This document shows, in pieces, positions 1 to 11,028 of a stretch of DNA of 64,000 nt (positions are counted from its first letter, which is position 1; the number at the start of each line of letters is the position of its first letter). The DNA is taken from NCBI GenBank assembly GCA_958295665.1, contig OY282558.1:133166701-133230700 (forward strand), given 5' to 3'. The DNA is from Tipula vernalis (lineage: Eukaryota > Arthropoda > Insecta > Diptera > Tipulidae). Position numbers and translations under genes: made by a program. The notes beneath the pieces were generated by a model. That model worked only from the letters and a program-made list of their open reading frames with translations, was not told the origin of the DNA and searched no databases.

Positions 1-451
1 AAATTTGATAGCACAGCTCATATATAAGCTCATTTATAAATATATTGGCATAAAATATATCTGATTCTACTTGCGACAGAAAATAAAATTCCTATATTTT
101 GGTTTAGATAAGGATAACGATTTCGACTCGTTTTTGGATCATTTTCTTAAGCATGATTTGTAGCCTTAATTTAGGCAGTAAAGGTGCCAATCACTGAAAA
201 TTTAATAAAAAAAATATTTTGTTATAATTTGACGGGTGTGAAGTTTTCAACAAATAACAAAATGTTTAAATGTATTAGTGAATAAATGCAACAGCAGGCA
301 AATAAATTGTTATTTCGAAATATTTGAGAAAATTAACTAAAAATAAAATTATTAAAATATAAATTTCCCAATTTAAAAGAAATATATATGTTCCTCAATT
401 TATATTTTCAATTTACTTCGATAAATTCAATGAAATAAGATTAAAATTTAA
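1..451. other. AT-rich spacer before the satellite
   Basis: No open reading frame or recognisable repeat is visible. The stretch is AT-rich with short A and T runs. From about 452 it turns into a diverged, internally deleted first copy of the satellite. Confidence 0.6.
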
Positions 452-3400
452 ATGGTAATTTCTGTAAAGTTCATTGTATAGAGGATTGGCCAGCTCACAG
501 AGTTTTCACCGGGATTCGGCTTATGTGAGTAACATATTAAGGGGTGTTCTTTCAAATAAAATTAGCCCCATTCCTATATGATGGATTATAGATCTTGTTA
601 TTGAGGTTGATAAATGGTAATTTTTGTATTTTTTATATGGATTTAAGTGGTTTACTGTATAGAGGATTGGCCAGCTCACAGAGTTTTTACCGGGATTTGG
701 ATTATGTGAGTAACATATTAAGGGGTGTTCTTTCAAATAAAATTAGCCCCATTCCGATATGATGGATTATAGATCTTGTTATTGAGGTTGATAAATGGTA
801 ATTTTTGTATTTTTTATATGGATTTAAGTGGTTTACTGTATAGAGGATTGGCCAGCTCACAGAGTTTTCACCGGGATTCGGTTTATGTGAGTAACATATT
901 AAGGGGTGTTCTTTCAAATAAAATTAGCCCTATTCCGATATGATGGGTTATAGATCTTGTTATTGAGGTTGATAAATGGTAATTTTTGTATTTTTTATAT
1001 GGATTTAAGTGGTTTACTGTATAGAGGATTGGCCAGCCAGCTCACAGAGTTTTCACCGGGATTCGGCTTATGTGAGTAACATATTAAGGGGTGTTCTTTC
1101 AAATAAAATTAGCCCCATTCCTATATGATGGATTATAGATCTTGTTATTGAGGTTGATAAATGGTAATTTTTGTATTTTTTATATGGATTTAAGTGGTTT
1201 ACTGTATAGAGGATTGGCCAGCTCACAGAGTTTTCACCGGGATTCGGCTTATGTGAGTAACATATTAAGGGGTGTTCTTTCAAATAAAATTAGCCCCATT
1301 CCGATATGATGGATTATAGATCTTGTTATTGAGGTTGATAAATGGTAATTTTTGTATTTTTTATATGGATTTAAGTGGTTTACTGTATAGAGGATTGGCC
1401 AGCTCACAGAGTTTTCACCAAGATTCGGCTTATGTGATTAACATACTAAGGGGTGTTCTTTCAAATAAAATTAGCCCCATTCCGATATAATGAATTATAT
1501 ATCTTATTATTGAGGTTGATAAATGGTAATTTTTGTATTTTTTATATGGATTTAAGTGGTTTACTGTATAGAGGATTGGCCAGCTCACAGAGGTTTTACC
1601 GGGATTTGGATTATGAGAGTAACATATTAAGGGGTGTTCTTTCAAATAAAATTAGCCCCATTCCGATATGATGGATTATAGATCTTGTTATTGAGGTTGA
1701 TAAATGGTAATTTTTGTATTTTTTATATGGATTTAAGTGGTTTACTGTATAGAGGATTGGCCAGCTCACAGAGTTTTCACCGGGATTCGGTTTATGTGAG
1801 TAACATATTAAGGGGTGTTCTTTCAAATAAAATTAGCCCCATTCCGATATGATGGGTTATAGATCTTGTTATTGAGGTTGATAATTGGTAATTTTTGTAT
1901 TTTTTATATGGATTTAAGTGGTTTACTGTATAGAGGATTGGCCAGCTCACAGAGTTTTCACCGGGATTCGGCTTATGTGAGTAACATATTAAGGGGTGTT
2001 CTTTCAAATAAAATTAGCCCCATTCCGATATGATGGATTATAGATCTTGTTATTGAGGTTGATAAATGGTAATTTTTGTATTTTTTATATGGATTTAAGT
2101 GGTTTACTGTATAGAGGATTGGCCAGCTCACAGAGTTTTTACCGGGATTTGGATTATGTGAGTAACATATTAAGGGGTGTTCTTTCAAATAAAATTAGCC
2201 CCATTCCGATATGATGGATTATAGATCTTGTTATTGAGGTTGATAAATGGTAATTTTTGTATTTTTTATATGGATTTAAGTGGTTTACTGTATAGAGGAT
2301 TGGCCAGCTCACAGAGTTTTCACCGGGATTCGGTTTATGTGAGTAACATATTAAGGGGTGTTCTTTCAAATAAAATTAGCCCCATTCCGATATAATGAAT
2401 TATATATCTTATTATTGAGGTTGATAAATGGTAATTTTTGTATTTTTTATATGGATTTAAGTGGTTTACTGTATAGAGGATTGGCCAGCTCACAGAGTTT
2501 TTACCGGGATTTGGATTATGTGAGTAACATATTAAGGGGTGTTCTTTCAAATAAAATTAGCCCCATTCCGATATGATGGATCATAGATCTTGTTATTGAG
2601 GTTGATAAATGGTAATTTTTGTATTTTTTATATGGATTTAAGTGGTTTACTGTATAGAGGATTGGCCAGCTCACAGAGTTTTTACCGGGATTCGGTTTAT
2701 GTGAGTAACATATTAAGGGGTGTTCTTTCAAATAAAATTAGCCCCATTCCGATATGATGGGTTATAGATCTTGTTATTGAGGTTGATAATTGGTAATTTT
2801 TGTATTTTTTATATGGATTTAAGTGGTTTACTGTATAGAGGATTGGCCAGCTCACAGAGTTTTCACCGGGATTCGGCTTATGTGAGTAACATATTAAGGG
2901 GTGTTCTTTCAAATAAAATTAGCCCCATTCCGATATGATGGATTATAGATCTTGTTATTGAGGTTGATAAATGGTAATTTTTGTATTTTTTATATGGATT
3001 TAAGTGGTTTACTGTATAGAGGATTGGCCAGCTCACAGAGTTTTTACCGGGATTTGGATTATGTGAGTAACATATTAAGGGGTGTTCTTTCAAATAAAAT
3101 TAGCCCCATTCCGATATGATGGATTATAGATCTTGTTATTGAGGTTGATAAATGGTAATTTTTGTATTTTTTATATGGATTTAAGTGGTTTACTGTATAG
3201 AGGATTGGCCAGCTCACAGAGTTTTCACCGGGATTCGGTTTATGTGAGTAACATATTAAGGGGTGTTCTTTCAAATAAAATTAGCCCCATTCCGATATGA
3301 TGGGTTATAGATCTTGTTATTGAGGTTGATAATTGGTAATTTTTGTATTTTTTATATGGATTTAAGTGGTTTACTCTATAGAGGATTGGCCAGCTCACAG

Positions 3401-4002
3401 AGTTTTCACCGGGATTCGGCTTATGTGAGTAACATATTAAGGGGTGTTCTTTCAAATAAAATTAGCCCCATTCCGATATGATGGATTATAGATCTTGTTA
3501 TTGAGGTTGATAAATGGTAATTTTTGTATTTTTTATATGGATTTAAGTGGTTTACTGTATAGAGGATTGGCCAGCTCACAGAGTTTTCACCGGGATTCGG
3601 CTTATGTGAGTAACATATTAAGGGGTGTTCTTTTAAATAAAATTAGCCCCATTCCGATATGATGGATTATAGATCTTGTTATTGAGGTTGATAAATGGTA
3701 ATTTTTGTATTTTTTATATGGATTTAAGTGGTTTACTGTATAGAGGATTGGCCAGCTCACAGAGTTTTCACCAAGATTCGGCTTATGTGATTAACATATT
3801 AAGGGGTGTTCTTTCAAATAAAATTAGCCCCATTCCGATATGATGAATTATATATCTTATTATTGAGGTTGATAAATAGTAATTTTTGTATTTTTTATAT
3901 GGATTTAAGTGGTTTACTGTATAGAGGATTGGCCATCCGATATGATGGATTATAGATCTTGTTATTGAGGTTGATAAATGGTAATTTTTGTATTTTTTAT
4001 AT
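452..4002. repeat. 181-bp tandem satellite array, about 19 units
   Basis: The landmark aacatattaagggg recurs every 181 bp from 531 to 3793, 19 times; one step (893 to 1078) is 185 bp because of a 4-bp duplication (ccag) near 1035. The first unit is shortened and the last is broken near 3935. Units fall into types by their variable segment: caccgggattcggcttatg (A), tttaccgggatttggattatg (B), ttcaccgggattcggtttatg (C), and caccaagattcgg (D). Both strands stay open for about 71 codons per unit, but 181 is not a multiple of 3 and units do not join into one frame, so these are not genes. I do not recognise the family. Confidence 0.95.
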
Positions 4003-4019
4003 GTTTGTTTATATACTTC

Positions 4020-4119
4020 GGAGGAAAAGTGCATTCCCGGACTCCCGTGGTTGCCGGACTCGGCTATCGCCTCGTCCGCCAATTTCCACTATCGTCCGGG
4101 AACGCAGTACTTTTCCTCC
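4020..4119. repeat. GC-rich imperfect inverted repeat next to the satellite
   Basis: The arm at 4020-4042 (ggaggaaaagtgcattcccg and on) is complementary to 4094-4119, with one mismatch and a 3-nt insertion, enclosing a 51-nt GC-rich loop. It lies 17 bp past the last satellite sequence and is much richer in GC than its surroundings. It could be the terminal hairpin of an element that carries the satellite, as in some Helitron-like elements, but no Helitron end was identified. Confidence 0.75.
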
Positions 4120-4279
4120 TAATTATACAATATACTATTGTTTTACTCAGTGCTACACATTGAAAACAGAAATTTCATAAAATTAGCACATGACTTCCGG
4201 TCCCATATAAGGAATTCGTGATTTCCCGTATTTTCTCGATATATGTATATGTAGATTATTCGATTTGTCTTGTACTGAG

Positions 4280-4560
4280 CTGGGGTTGAGCGAGAGTTTA
4301 AGTTGGGGTTCAAGTAGATCAATTTCAGCTGATGTACGCTTGAACTTTTCGAACCGCCTTGATTTAGGGATTGGGTTGAGTACGGCATTTTGGTTTCCGT
4401 TGAGGGTTGACTTGGAGGTTGCGTTGAAAGTTGCGTTGGGTTGAAGTTTAGGATTGTATTGAGGGTTGAATTTGGTGTCGCATTGAGATTAAAACAGAAG
4501 TTCAGTTGGAGATGAATTTGCGGTCGAATTGAAGATTTAGTTAGAGTAGTTTGAGATGAT
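4280..4560. repeat. Degenerate GTTGA-rich repeat
   Basis: Irregular repetition of ttgagggttga/gcgttgaagttg-like words fills this stretch. The reverse-complement style (caactcaaccctaaactc) appears at 16940-17090 and 31560-31680. No coding potential is seen. Confidence 0.55.
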
Positions 4561-4570
4561 TTGAGTTAGA

Positions 4571-4671
4571 TTCATATACGCAAGTGGTTCTTCGAATCAT
4601 ATACGCAAAATATACGCAGATTCATATACGCATATACGCAGATTCATATACGCAAGTGGTTCTTCGAATCA
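4571..4671. repeat. 29-bp direct repeat, 72 bp apart
   Basis: The words ttcatatacgcaagtggttc and the following ttcgaatca occur at 4571-4599 and again at 4643-4671. Between them are extra copies of tatacgcagattca. This is a small local duplication. The rest of 4672-5195 shows no gene. Confidence 0.8.
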
Positions 4672-5195
4672 AATTGATTTTGAGATTGGAGTGGCTGTTA
4701 GTTTGGCGTTGATCGGGGGGTTGAGATTTGGCTCGAGCTCGTTGAGTTGGGGCAGCTAACATTCCAGAAAGCTTAGTTCTTAAAGTCGCATTAAAAATTC
4801 TTTTCAATTGTATAAAGCCTTTGATGTTTGGATGTGTTTTTTCGCGTAGATATTTGATGCTGTAAACCTTTGTTTCCATTTTTTAGTAATAATAATACGC
4901 ATGCCCTCCTGCTTGGTTATTTTCCTTGGACCCCAGTTTCTCTATTTATTCTGGTTGTTTCCTGTTGTCCGCTATCGTTATGTGGTGCGCTGCGATGCAC
5001 TCCAGATTTGGATATGCGTGATGTTCTTTTGTGATTTTTCTTTCTGATTCGCTACGTTTATGTAATAAAATAATTCGAAATTTTTAATCCGATCGAAAGT
5101 TTCATCGAGCGTCCTATTTGTAGTAAACATTTAACATAAAATAGAACTCACTTTGATTTGATGTGATTTGATTCCGACCTTGTGAATCCACCATG

Positions 5196-5200
5196 AAAGT
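5196..5200. repeat. 5-bp target-site duplication aaagt (left copy)
   Basis: aaagt lies just left of the left LTR, and the same five bases follow the right LTR at 11749-11753. This marks the outer ends of the CsRn1-type insertion and shows that both ends are original. Confidence 0.8.
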
Positions 5201-5920
5201 ATAACGTTAGTTTGGATGTAAAAGTTGATTAATTTAATAAATAAAAACTAAACTTTTTGTTAATTATTTTATTTTATAAATTTTCTTTAACAACGTTAAT
5301 TTTTATTGCTATCTTGTGTTGGTTGTTGCTCTGCTGCTGCTGCTGCTAAATCCCAAAATTGAATAGAATGAATATTGGGTTTGTTCTCTTCCTCGTGTGC
5401 TTTTTTTTGATAAACGCCGAACCTAAATTCGGTAACCAGTTTTTCTTTGTTCGGGCCATCGTGTTATTGATGATGTTAAAGTTATGACGCAGGCTGTTGA
5501 CAAAAAACATTATACCTATTGTCTTCGTATGATTTTATCAATTTTGTTTTGTTAAAATCGATGCGATTTTAATGCAATTCCAAATGAGGTGATTTGGAGG
5601 TCATGCTAACAAAATGATTGTGTATCACAAAAATATAATTTTTCAATTATATTTTGCATAAGAAATTTTGTATATACAAGTTATGTTGTATGTTTGTGTA
5701 TGCAATGTACTTTGTATAGTTTGTATACCAAAGTAGAATCGTTATGTAATGAGGAAAAGAATGAATTCACAATTAAATGTGAATTGTTCGTTACAAATTT
5801 TGGAACGTATTTTGTAAAATTCTTTATCTGGAGGATTGTCCATTGATAAAAATTAGAGCTCGGAGGGATGTTGACTTTATTGTGCGGTGTTTCTTGTAAT
5901 GGAAGAAACTACCCGCTACA
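5201..5920 (-). repeat. 3' LTR of the CsRn1-type element
   Basis: Nearly identical to 11029-11748. On the element strand it begins tgtagcgggtag and ends aacgttat. It contains a short GCT microsatellite near 5330-5346. Differences from the other LTR noticed by eye are near 5211, 5217, 5370 and 5516. Confidence 0.93.
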
Positions 5921-6185
5921 TCACCCACGGCGCAGTGAATTTCCCATGGTGGGTTTTAGTCCACTGATGATTCACGGGTGGAATAAATTGTTTGCACTAT
6001 TATAATGATGCGTGCTCGTTATGCTAGTGGTTGTTTGTGCGAAACGAAATCAAGGTAGATGGTGTACCAGGATGAACATGTCTCGGTGAAAGGGAAATAA
6101 AAATAATAAAATAAATAAATTCATTATGGTTTTATTTCAAAGTTTGGTTTTGTTTGTTTGTTTTTTTTTTTTTTTTTTTTTGTGT
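5921..6185 (-). other. 3' untranslated part of the CsRn1-type element
   Basis: No ORF is seen. A run of 21 T (6161-6181) sits just past the end of the third ORF, reading as poly(A) on the element strand. The bases next to the 3' LTR are not strongly purine-rich, so the polypurine tract is not clear. Confidence 0.6.
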
Positions 6186-6569
6186 TTAGTCTTGGTAGCT
6201 ACATGGTGAGTCGCATTTTTCGGCTGCCATTCCAAACCTTGCATGAAACCAGCACATTGTATCGGTGGTCGTTGGTTTTGGTTGTTGTGGTGCCGCCGTC
6301 TTTACCAACTGCTCCAGCCGCTCGATGCGTCGGATCAGGTGTTGATAAAGCGGTTGTTGTATTGGCCGACTGCGTTGTGGTACGGTCTGAGTCGCTCGCG
6401 TGGTATGCCGCTTGCGAGGAATTTTGAACGTGGTGTTCTTTGTGAAACTGGACGTGGCGCCAGCTTGGGACGGTCCGGGTTCCGTTATGGCCTCCGTTAG
6501 GGCCATCTCGATGTCCGTTAATAGGGCATCGTGCTTTTCGTTAATCCGGTTGATTTTCGACTGGCTCAT
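6186..6569 (-). CDS. Third ORF of the CsRn1-type element with a Gag-like CHCC box
   Basis: A 127-aa basic protein is encoded downstream of pol, where env would sit in other elements. Residues 106-123 read CWFHARFGMAAEKCDSPC, a C-x2-H-x9-C-x3-C box nearly the same as the one in this element's own Gag ([18 protein letters not shown], residues 280-297). Residues about 80-91 form a charged helix-like stretch (LIRRIERLEQLV) similar to the LTRLE region before the Gag box. There is no signal peptide or membrane segment, so it is not an envelope protein. It starts at an ATG nine bases after a splice-acceptor-like site and 45 bases after the pol stop. It may be an accessory nucleic-acid-binding protein or a duplicated Gag tail; its role is unknown. 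Confidence 0.7.
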   Translation of the reverse strand: MSQSKINRINEKHDALLTDIEMALTEAITEPGPSQAGATSSFTKNTTFKIPRKRHTTRATQTVPQRSRPIQQPLYQHLIRRIERLEQLVKTAAPQQPKPTTTDTMCWFHARFGMAAEKCDSPCSYQD

Positions 6570-6578
6570 GTTGAGTCT

Positions 6579-6600
6579 CTGAAATGATTAATTTGTTTAT
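6579..6600 (-). promoter_or_regulatory. Possible 3' splice site before the third ORF
   Basis: On the element strand the sequence reads ttaatcatttcag, with AG at 6580-6579, nine bases before the ATG of the third ORF. It looks like a branch point plus acceptor. It would allow a spliced subgenomic RNA, as env is made in errantiviruses. No donor was identified. Confidence 0.35.
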
Positions 6601-6613
6601 TACTTTCGATATA

Positions 6614-9600
6614 CTATTCGGAAATACGAAAAGTTTTCTTAACTCCCGATATTTGATCGGGTGAGCGGAGTATACCGTAGACTGGTTTGAGTCTATCAAT
6701 GGAGACGTTTTGTATCTTGTCTCGTATTTGTATTATGAAGTATTTACGAAGTCGTCGTATCACTTTGTAAGGGCCTTCATATGGTGGTGTAAGGCCTGTT
6801 CGTACTCTGTCTATGCGTACGAAAACATAGTCACACGTTTGTAGTGACTTGGGTACGAATATGTCGTTTTGCGTGGTTTTTCGTGTATCCGTTGGGATGA
6901 GTTTGTTCATCGTAGAACGGAGTTGATCTAGCACAGTGTCTGTGGTAGTTTGAGGTGTAAGTGGATGTTCCACAAAGAATTCACCTGGAAGTTTGAATGT
7001 TTGACCGTATACCAGCTCGGCTGGTGAACATTTTAGGTCATCTTTTACTGTTGCTCGGATTCCCAACAATATGATTGGGATTTCTGAACTCCAGTTGACG
7101 GTATTTTCACGGGCTTTGAGAGCTGTTTTAAGTTGGCGGTGAAAGCGCTCAACCATACCGTTTGCTTGAGGATGATAGGCAGTCGTTCGTATTCGGTGTG
7201 AGCCTAATAATTGCATGAGCTCAGTGAATAATTTTGATTCGAACTGGGTGCCTTGATCGGTCGTGATGTTGATCGGTACGCCGAATCTAGAAATGTAGTT
7301 TTCGACTAGCGTTTTTGCGATTGTTGATGCGGAGATGTCTTTTATGCATTAGGCTTCTGGCCATCGCGTAAAACGATCAACGCATGTCAGAATGTAGGTG
7401 TATCCATTAGATGGTGGAAGTGGGCCTACAATGTCTATATGAATGTGTTCAAATCTACCTGGGGGAATCTCGAAATTACCATGAGGTGATTTTGTGTGTC
7501 GTTGTACTTTGCATTTCTGGCAGGATAAACAGGATTTTGCCCAATGGGTTATGTCTTTGTTCATGCTAGGCCAGAAGTATCTAGTAGTGACGAGTTTGCG
7601 GGTTGCGCGTACCCCTGAGTGTGAAATATTGTGGATTGTGTCGAAGACAGTTCGACGTAAAGACTCGGGAATGTACGGGCGATTGTTGCTTGTGGATACT
7701 TCGCAATAAATCGTCACATCGGCTAAGAGAAATTTCTCTAGTTTCCATTTGGATGGACGCCGAGTAGTAGAATTAGACAGTAATTCTGTTAGTTCGGAAT
7801 CGCTAGATTGTGCTTTCGTGATTATAGCAATGTCAAATCGGGTTGTGGCAGAGGCAATTTCGTGATCGGAAGTTCGAGATAATGTGTCGGCGACCACGTT
7901 GTCTTTGCCTTTTATGTGTTGTATGTCTATCGTAAATTGAGAGACAAAGTCCAAGTGGCGTGCTTGCCTTGGATTGCGTTCTGCTTTAGAGTGAATTGCA
8001 TTAGTAAGCGGTTTATGGTCGGTATAAACCGTGAATTCCCGACCTTCGACAAAGTATCGAAAGTGTTTGATTGCTTGGAAAATTGCAAGCAATTCTCGAT
8101 CGAATGCGGAATATTTTCTTTCCGCGTCCGTTAATTTCTTGGAGAAGAATCCAAGAGGCTCCCAGGTCTCTTTATTGAGTTGTTGTAAGACCGCGCCTAT
8201 TGCAGTGTTTGATGCATCAGTGGTGATGCTATATTTGGTATTGTTTAGCGGATGTGCCAAGAGTGCAATATTTTCTAAGCTTTTCTTGAGCTGAAGGAAT
8301 GCGCTTTGACATTCTTCAGGCCAAGAATATTTTGAAGGCGTTTTGGGTTGTTTAAGCAGACCAGCCAGATGCGTGTGGATTGGCGCAATTATTTCCGCTA
8401 GTTTTGGTATGAATCGGTGGTAATAATTTACCATGCCGATGAATTGTTGGATTTGTTTTACGTTTTGTGGTGCTGGCATGTCTCTAATTGCATTAATTCG
8501 TCCTTCGGACGGCAGAATACCATTAGGAGTAATCTTGTGACTAAGGAAGTCAAGATTATTTGTTCCAAACACACATTTTGCGGTGTTGATATTGACACCA
8601 TAGTTTGCTAACTTTTGGAAAAGATGTTCCAAATGAAGCATGTGTTGTTTCTCGTCTTTTGATGCTACGAGAATGTCGTCGATATAAACGAAAACGAAAT
8701 CGAGGTCGTGCAAGATTTCGTTGATGAAACGCTGAAATGTTTGTGCAGCATTTCTGAGACCAAATGGCATTCGCGTGAATTCGAATAAACCAAATGGTGT
8801 TGTAATCGCAGTTTTGTGAATGTCGTCAGGAGCAACTGGAATTAAATGATATGCTCTGACGAGATCGATCTTTGAGGAAATCGAACAACCATGTAATTGC
8901 ATGGAAAAATTTTGTATGTGGGGAATAGGATAACGGTCAGGAATAGTGAGTGCGTTTAGCCTCCTGTAGTCCCCACATGGTCTCCAGTCGTTATCCTTCT
9001 TCTTCACCATGTGTAATGCACATGATACTGCTGATGAAGATGGTCGGCAGATTCCTAGTTCCACCATATGTTGGAATTCGAGGAAAGCTGCTTTGTGGCG
9101 AATTGGATCAAGTCTGCGTGGTCTTGAAAATGGTAAATGACCCGTAGTCACGATGTGGTGTACTACGTTATGCTTTACTGGAGTGTTGTAGTTTGGTGGA
9201 GCTGTTAAAGAGGGAAATTTCTTTAACAATGTTCCATAACCATTGTTAATCGTGTAAAGCAATGGTGATAAGGTGTCAACTAGTGCTGATATCGCGTTGA
9301 CTGAGAGATTGGTGGATGGATCGATCAGTCTGTGATTTTTCAAATCCACCAATAGACCGAATTTCGTAAGGAAATCCGCGCCAATTATGGGGCGATTGAC
9401 ATTGGCGAGAATAAAGGCGTGTTTGAACGAACGCCTTAATCCAATGTCAACGTCTATTAGCTTTGTGCCATAAGTATTTATTATGGTGCCGTTTGCTGCT
9501 GCCAGAACTAAATCGGGGTTCCGATTTGTTCCCCAGCAGTAGTATCTATGATACGGGAGTACGCTTAGATCAGCGCCGGTATCAATCAAAAATGTGATTT

Positions 9601-9681
9601 GATTTTTTACATCCCGTAGAAATAGGCGGCTATGAGTAGGTGGTCTTAGGTTTGCCGCTGCAACCGTAAGACTTACTCGTT
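6614..9681 (-). pseudogene. pol: pol of the CsRn1-type element, one internal stop
   Basis: The frame runs in order through aspartic protease ([13 protein letters not shown]), reverse transcriptase with YIDD, RNase H ([13 protein letters not shown]), the integrase zinc region (HNISHSG with CLSCQKC) and the integrase core with its two Asp (HIDIVGP, TTDQGTQ) and Glu (ANGMVERF). It follows gag after a -1 frameshift at 9679-9685; the frame is open upstream to 9892 but that part is probably not a separate start. A TAA at 7349-7351, after the first catalytic Asp, splits the integrase; the frame continues unchanged to 6614. Everything else is open, so the lesion is recent. Confidence 0.92.
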
Positions 9682-10617
9682 TGGGGGAATGGTGTTTGTT
9701 GATCCCCTTTGTTGTGTGGTGAAAGTGCATGGTGGTGTACATTTTGATGCTGCGTTGCCAAATCTGGCGTGATACCAACACCAGTTGTGAGGTGGTTGGT
9801 GTTTCAGTGTTTGCTGTTGTATGGGTCGAGATGGACTTTCCTGGGTTGTGTGCGAACGTGTATTTGTGGGTGGAGAGAATGGTTGTCTCCATGGTGATTG
9901 TGAACGAGTGGGTTGTCGACGTGTGTGTGTGTTGTTTTCTAGCCTAGTTAGCCTGTTGCTAATTTGTTTGAGCATTGTCTCGAGACGGTTAGTGCTAGAA
10001 GTTGGCATTAGTGTCTCAGAGCTTTGCGTACGTGTATTGCGGTTAATTGAACCTAAACTCTGAGTCCTATTGCCAATGATATCGTAGAGTTTGTCTGCTA
10101 TATCGGCGAGAACCTCCACCGGTTTATCTTGCTGTGGGATTAACGCCGTTTGTATGTAATCAGGGAGTTGCCTGATCCATAGTTTGGTGATTACGTTGAC
10201 TGTAAAATTTTTTCCAGCCAACGACTTGATCTTGTGTAACAGATCAGATGGTTTTTGATCACCGATGTCTATTTTTCCTAGAATGGTCTCTAATTTTCGC
10301 TCCTCCGAAATAGAGTAGCGGTCTATGAGCGCCTTTCTAAGATTTTCGAATTTATCATTGGCTGGAGGGTCTTGTAGAATGTACTCGACCTTCTCCGCCT
10401 GTTCTGCCGAAAGAGACATCACTGTGTGCGCAAATTTTTGTTTGTCGCTGGTGATCTTGTTCGCGTCGAACATGATTTCTGCTGATATGAACCAACTCCT
10501 TGGGTTCGTATCCCAGAATGCCGGTAGTCGTGTTAAATGTTTGGCCGTGGCCACCTCTTGCTGTGTTTGTTGATCATTGTTGGTTTCCACGTGTTTATTG
10601 TCCCCGTTTAGGGTCAT
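9673..10617 (-). CDS. gag: Gag of the CsRn1-type element
   Basis: A 314-aa structural polyprotein begins at ATG 10617. Residues about 30-185 are the capsid-like helical part ([20 protein letters not shown] near the start). A Ser/Thr/Arg-rich linker follows, then a C-x2-H-x9-C-x3-C box at residues 280-297. This CHCC box, in place of the usual CCHC knuckle, is known from CsRn1-clade elements. The gene overlaps the pol frame, and a slippery heptamer lies two codons before its stop. No disruption is seen. Confidence 0.92.
   Translation of the reverse strand: MTLNGDNKHVETNNDQQTQQEVATAKHLTRLPAFWDTNPRSWFISAEIMFDANKITSDKQKFAHTVMSLSAEQAEKVEYILQDPPANDKFENLRKALIDRYSISEERKLETILGKIDIGDQKPSDLLHKIKSLAGKNFTVNVITKLWIRQLPDYIQTALIPQQDKPVEVLADIADKLYDIIGNRTQSLGSINRNTRTQSSETLMPTSSTNRLETMLKQISNRLTRLENNTHTRRQPTRSQSPWRQPFSPPTNTRSHTTQESPSRPIQQQTLKHQPPHNWCWYHARFGNAASKCTPPCTFTTQQRGSTNTIPPNE
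9679..9685 (-). promoter_or_regulatory. -1 ribosomal frameshift heptamer CCCAAAC
   Basis: In the gag frame the codons before the stop are CCC CCA AAC GAG TAA, giving the pattern C CCA AAC (X XXY YYZ). Slipping back one base enters the pol frame as Pro-Lys-Arg, about 32 residues before the protease DTG. The pol frame is -1 relative to gag, as required. Downstream RNA structure was not assessed. Confidence 0.7.
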
Positions 10618-11012
10618 CGTAAAATTGTACGATGATTACACACACACTTGTTCACACAAAAAAAAATGAAAAATTGTATATATTTGTGTATATATATATA
10701 TATATATATAGATATGCACGCGCGTTGCACTGTACTTCGGTCACGTGTTGTGAGCGAGCGAAAAAAAATGTATAATTTCGCAGTAAATGTGATTGTTAGA
10801 AATGGTGGTTTATTTCTAACAAACGACCAGGGATTGTGACTATTTGTGAATACAATGCGCTTACCACTGGTGGGGGCTGGCCACTATATCACAAAACTAG
10901 TCATTTTAATTTATGTATTTAAAAAAAAAAAAAAAAAACACCATGCACTTAAAACTTGAACTTTTATTTCACTCACTAAGAAAAATGTTTATACTTACGC
11001 GGTAAAAACCGT
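10618..11012 (-). other. 5' leader of the CsRn1-type element
   Basis: Untranslated stretch between primer site and gag. It contains a TA microsatellite (about 10690-10712) and an A run (about 10921-10938, T on the element strand). No gene is seen. Confidence 0.7.
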
Positions 11013-11026
11013 CGTCGGGGTCACCA
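11013..11026 (-). promoter_or_regulatory. Primer-binding site for tRNA-Trp
   Basis: The plus strand reads cgtcggggtcacca, the 3' end of eukaryotic tRNA-Trp including CCA, two bases inside the 5' LTR. On the element strand this is the TGGTGACCCCGACG primer site. A Trp primer is a known trait of the CsRn1 clade. Confidence 0.85.
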
Positions 11027-11028
11027 AT

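Noticed and set aside
521..3455. Repeated 71-codon ORFs on both strands in the satellite
   Set aside because: They repeat once per 181-bp unit, which is not a multiple of 3, and have no known domain; they are a by-product of the satellite sequence.
9682..9892. Separate pol start at ATG 9892
   Set aside because: The stretch before the protease is only an open frame overlapping gag; the -1 heptamer at 9679-9685 explains pol entry better.
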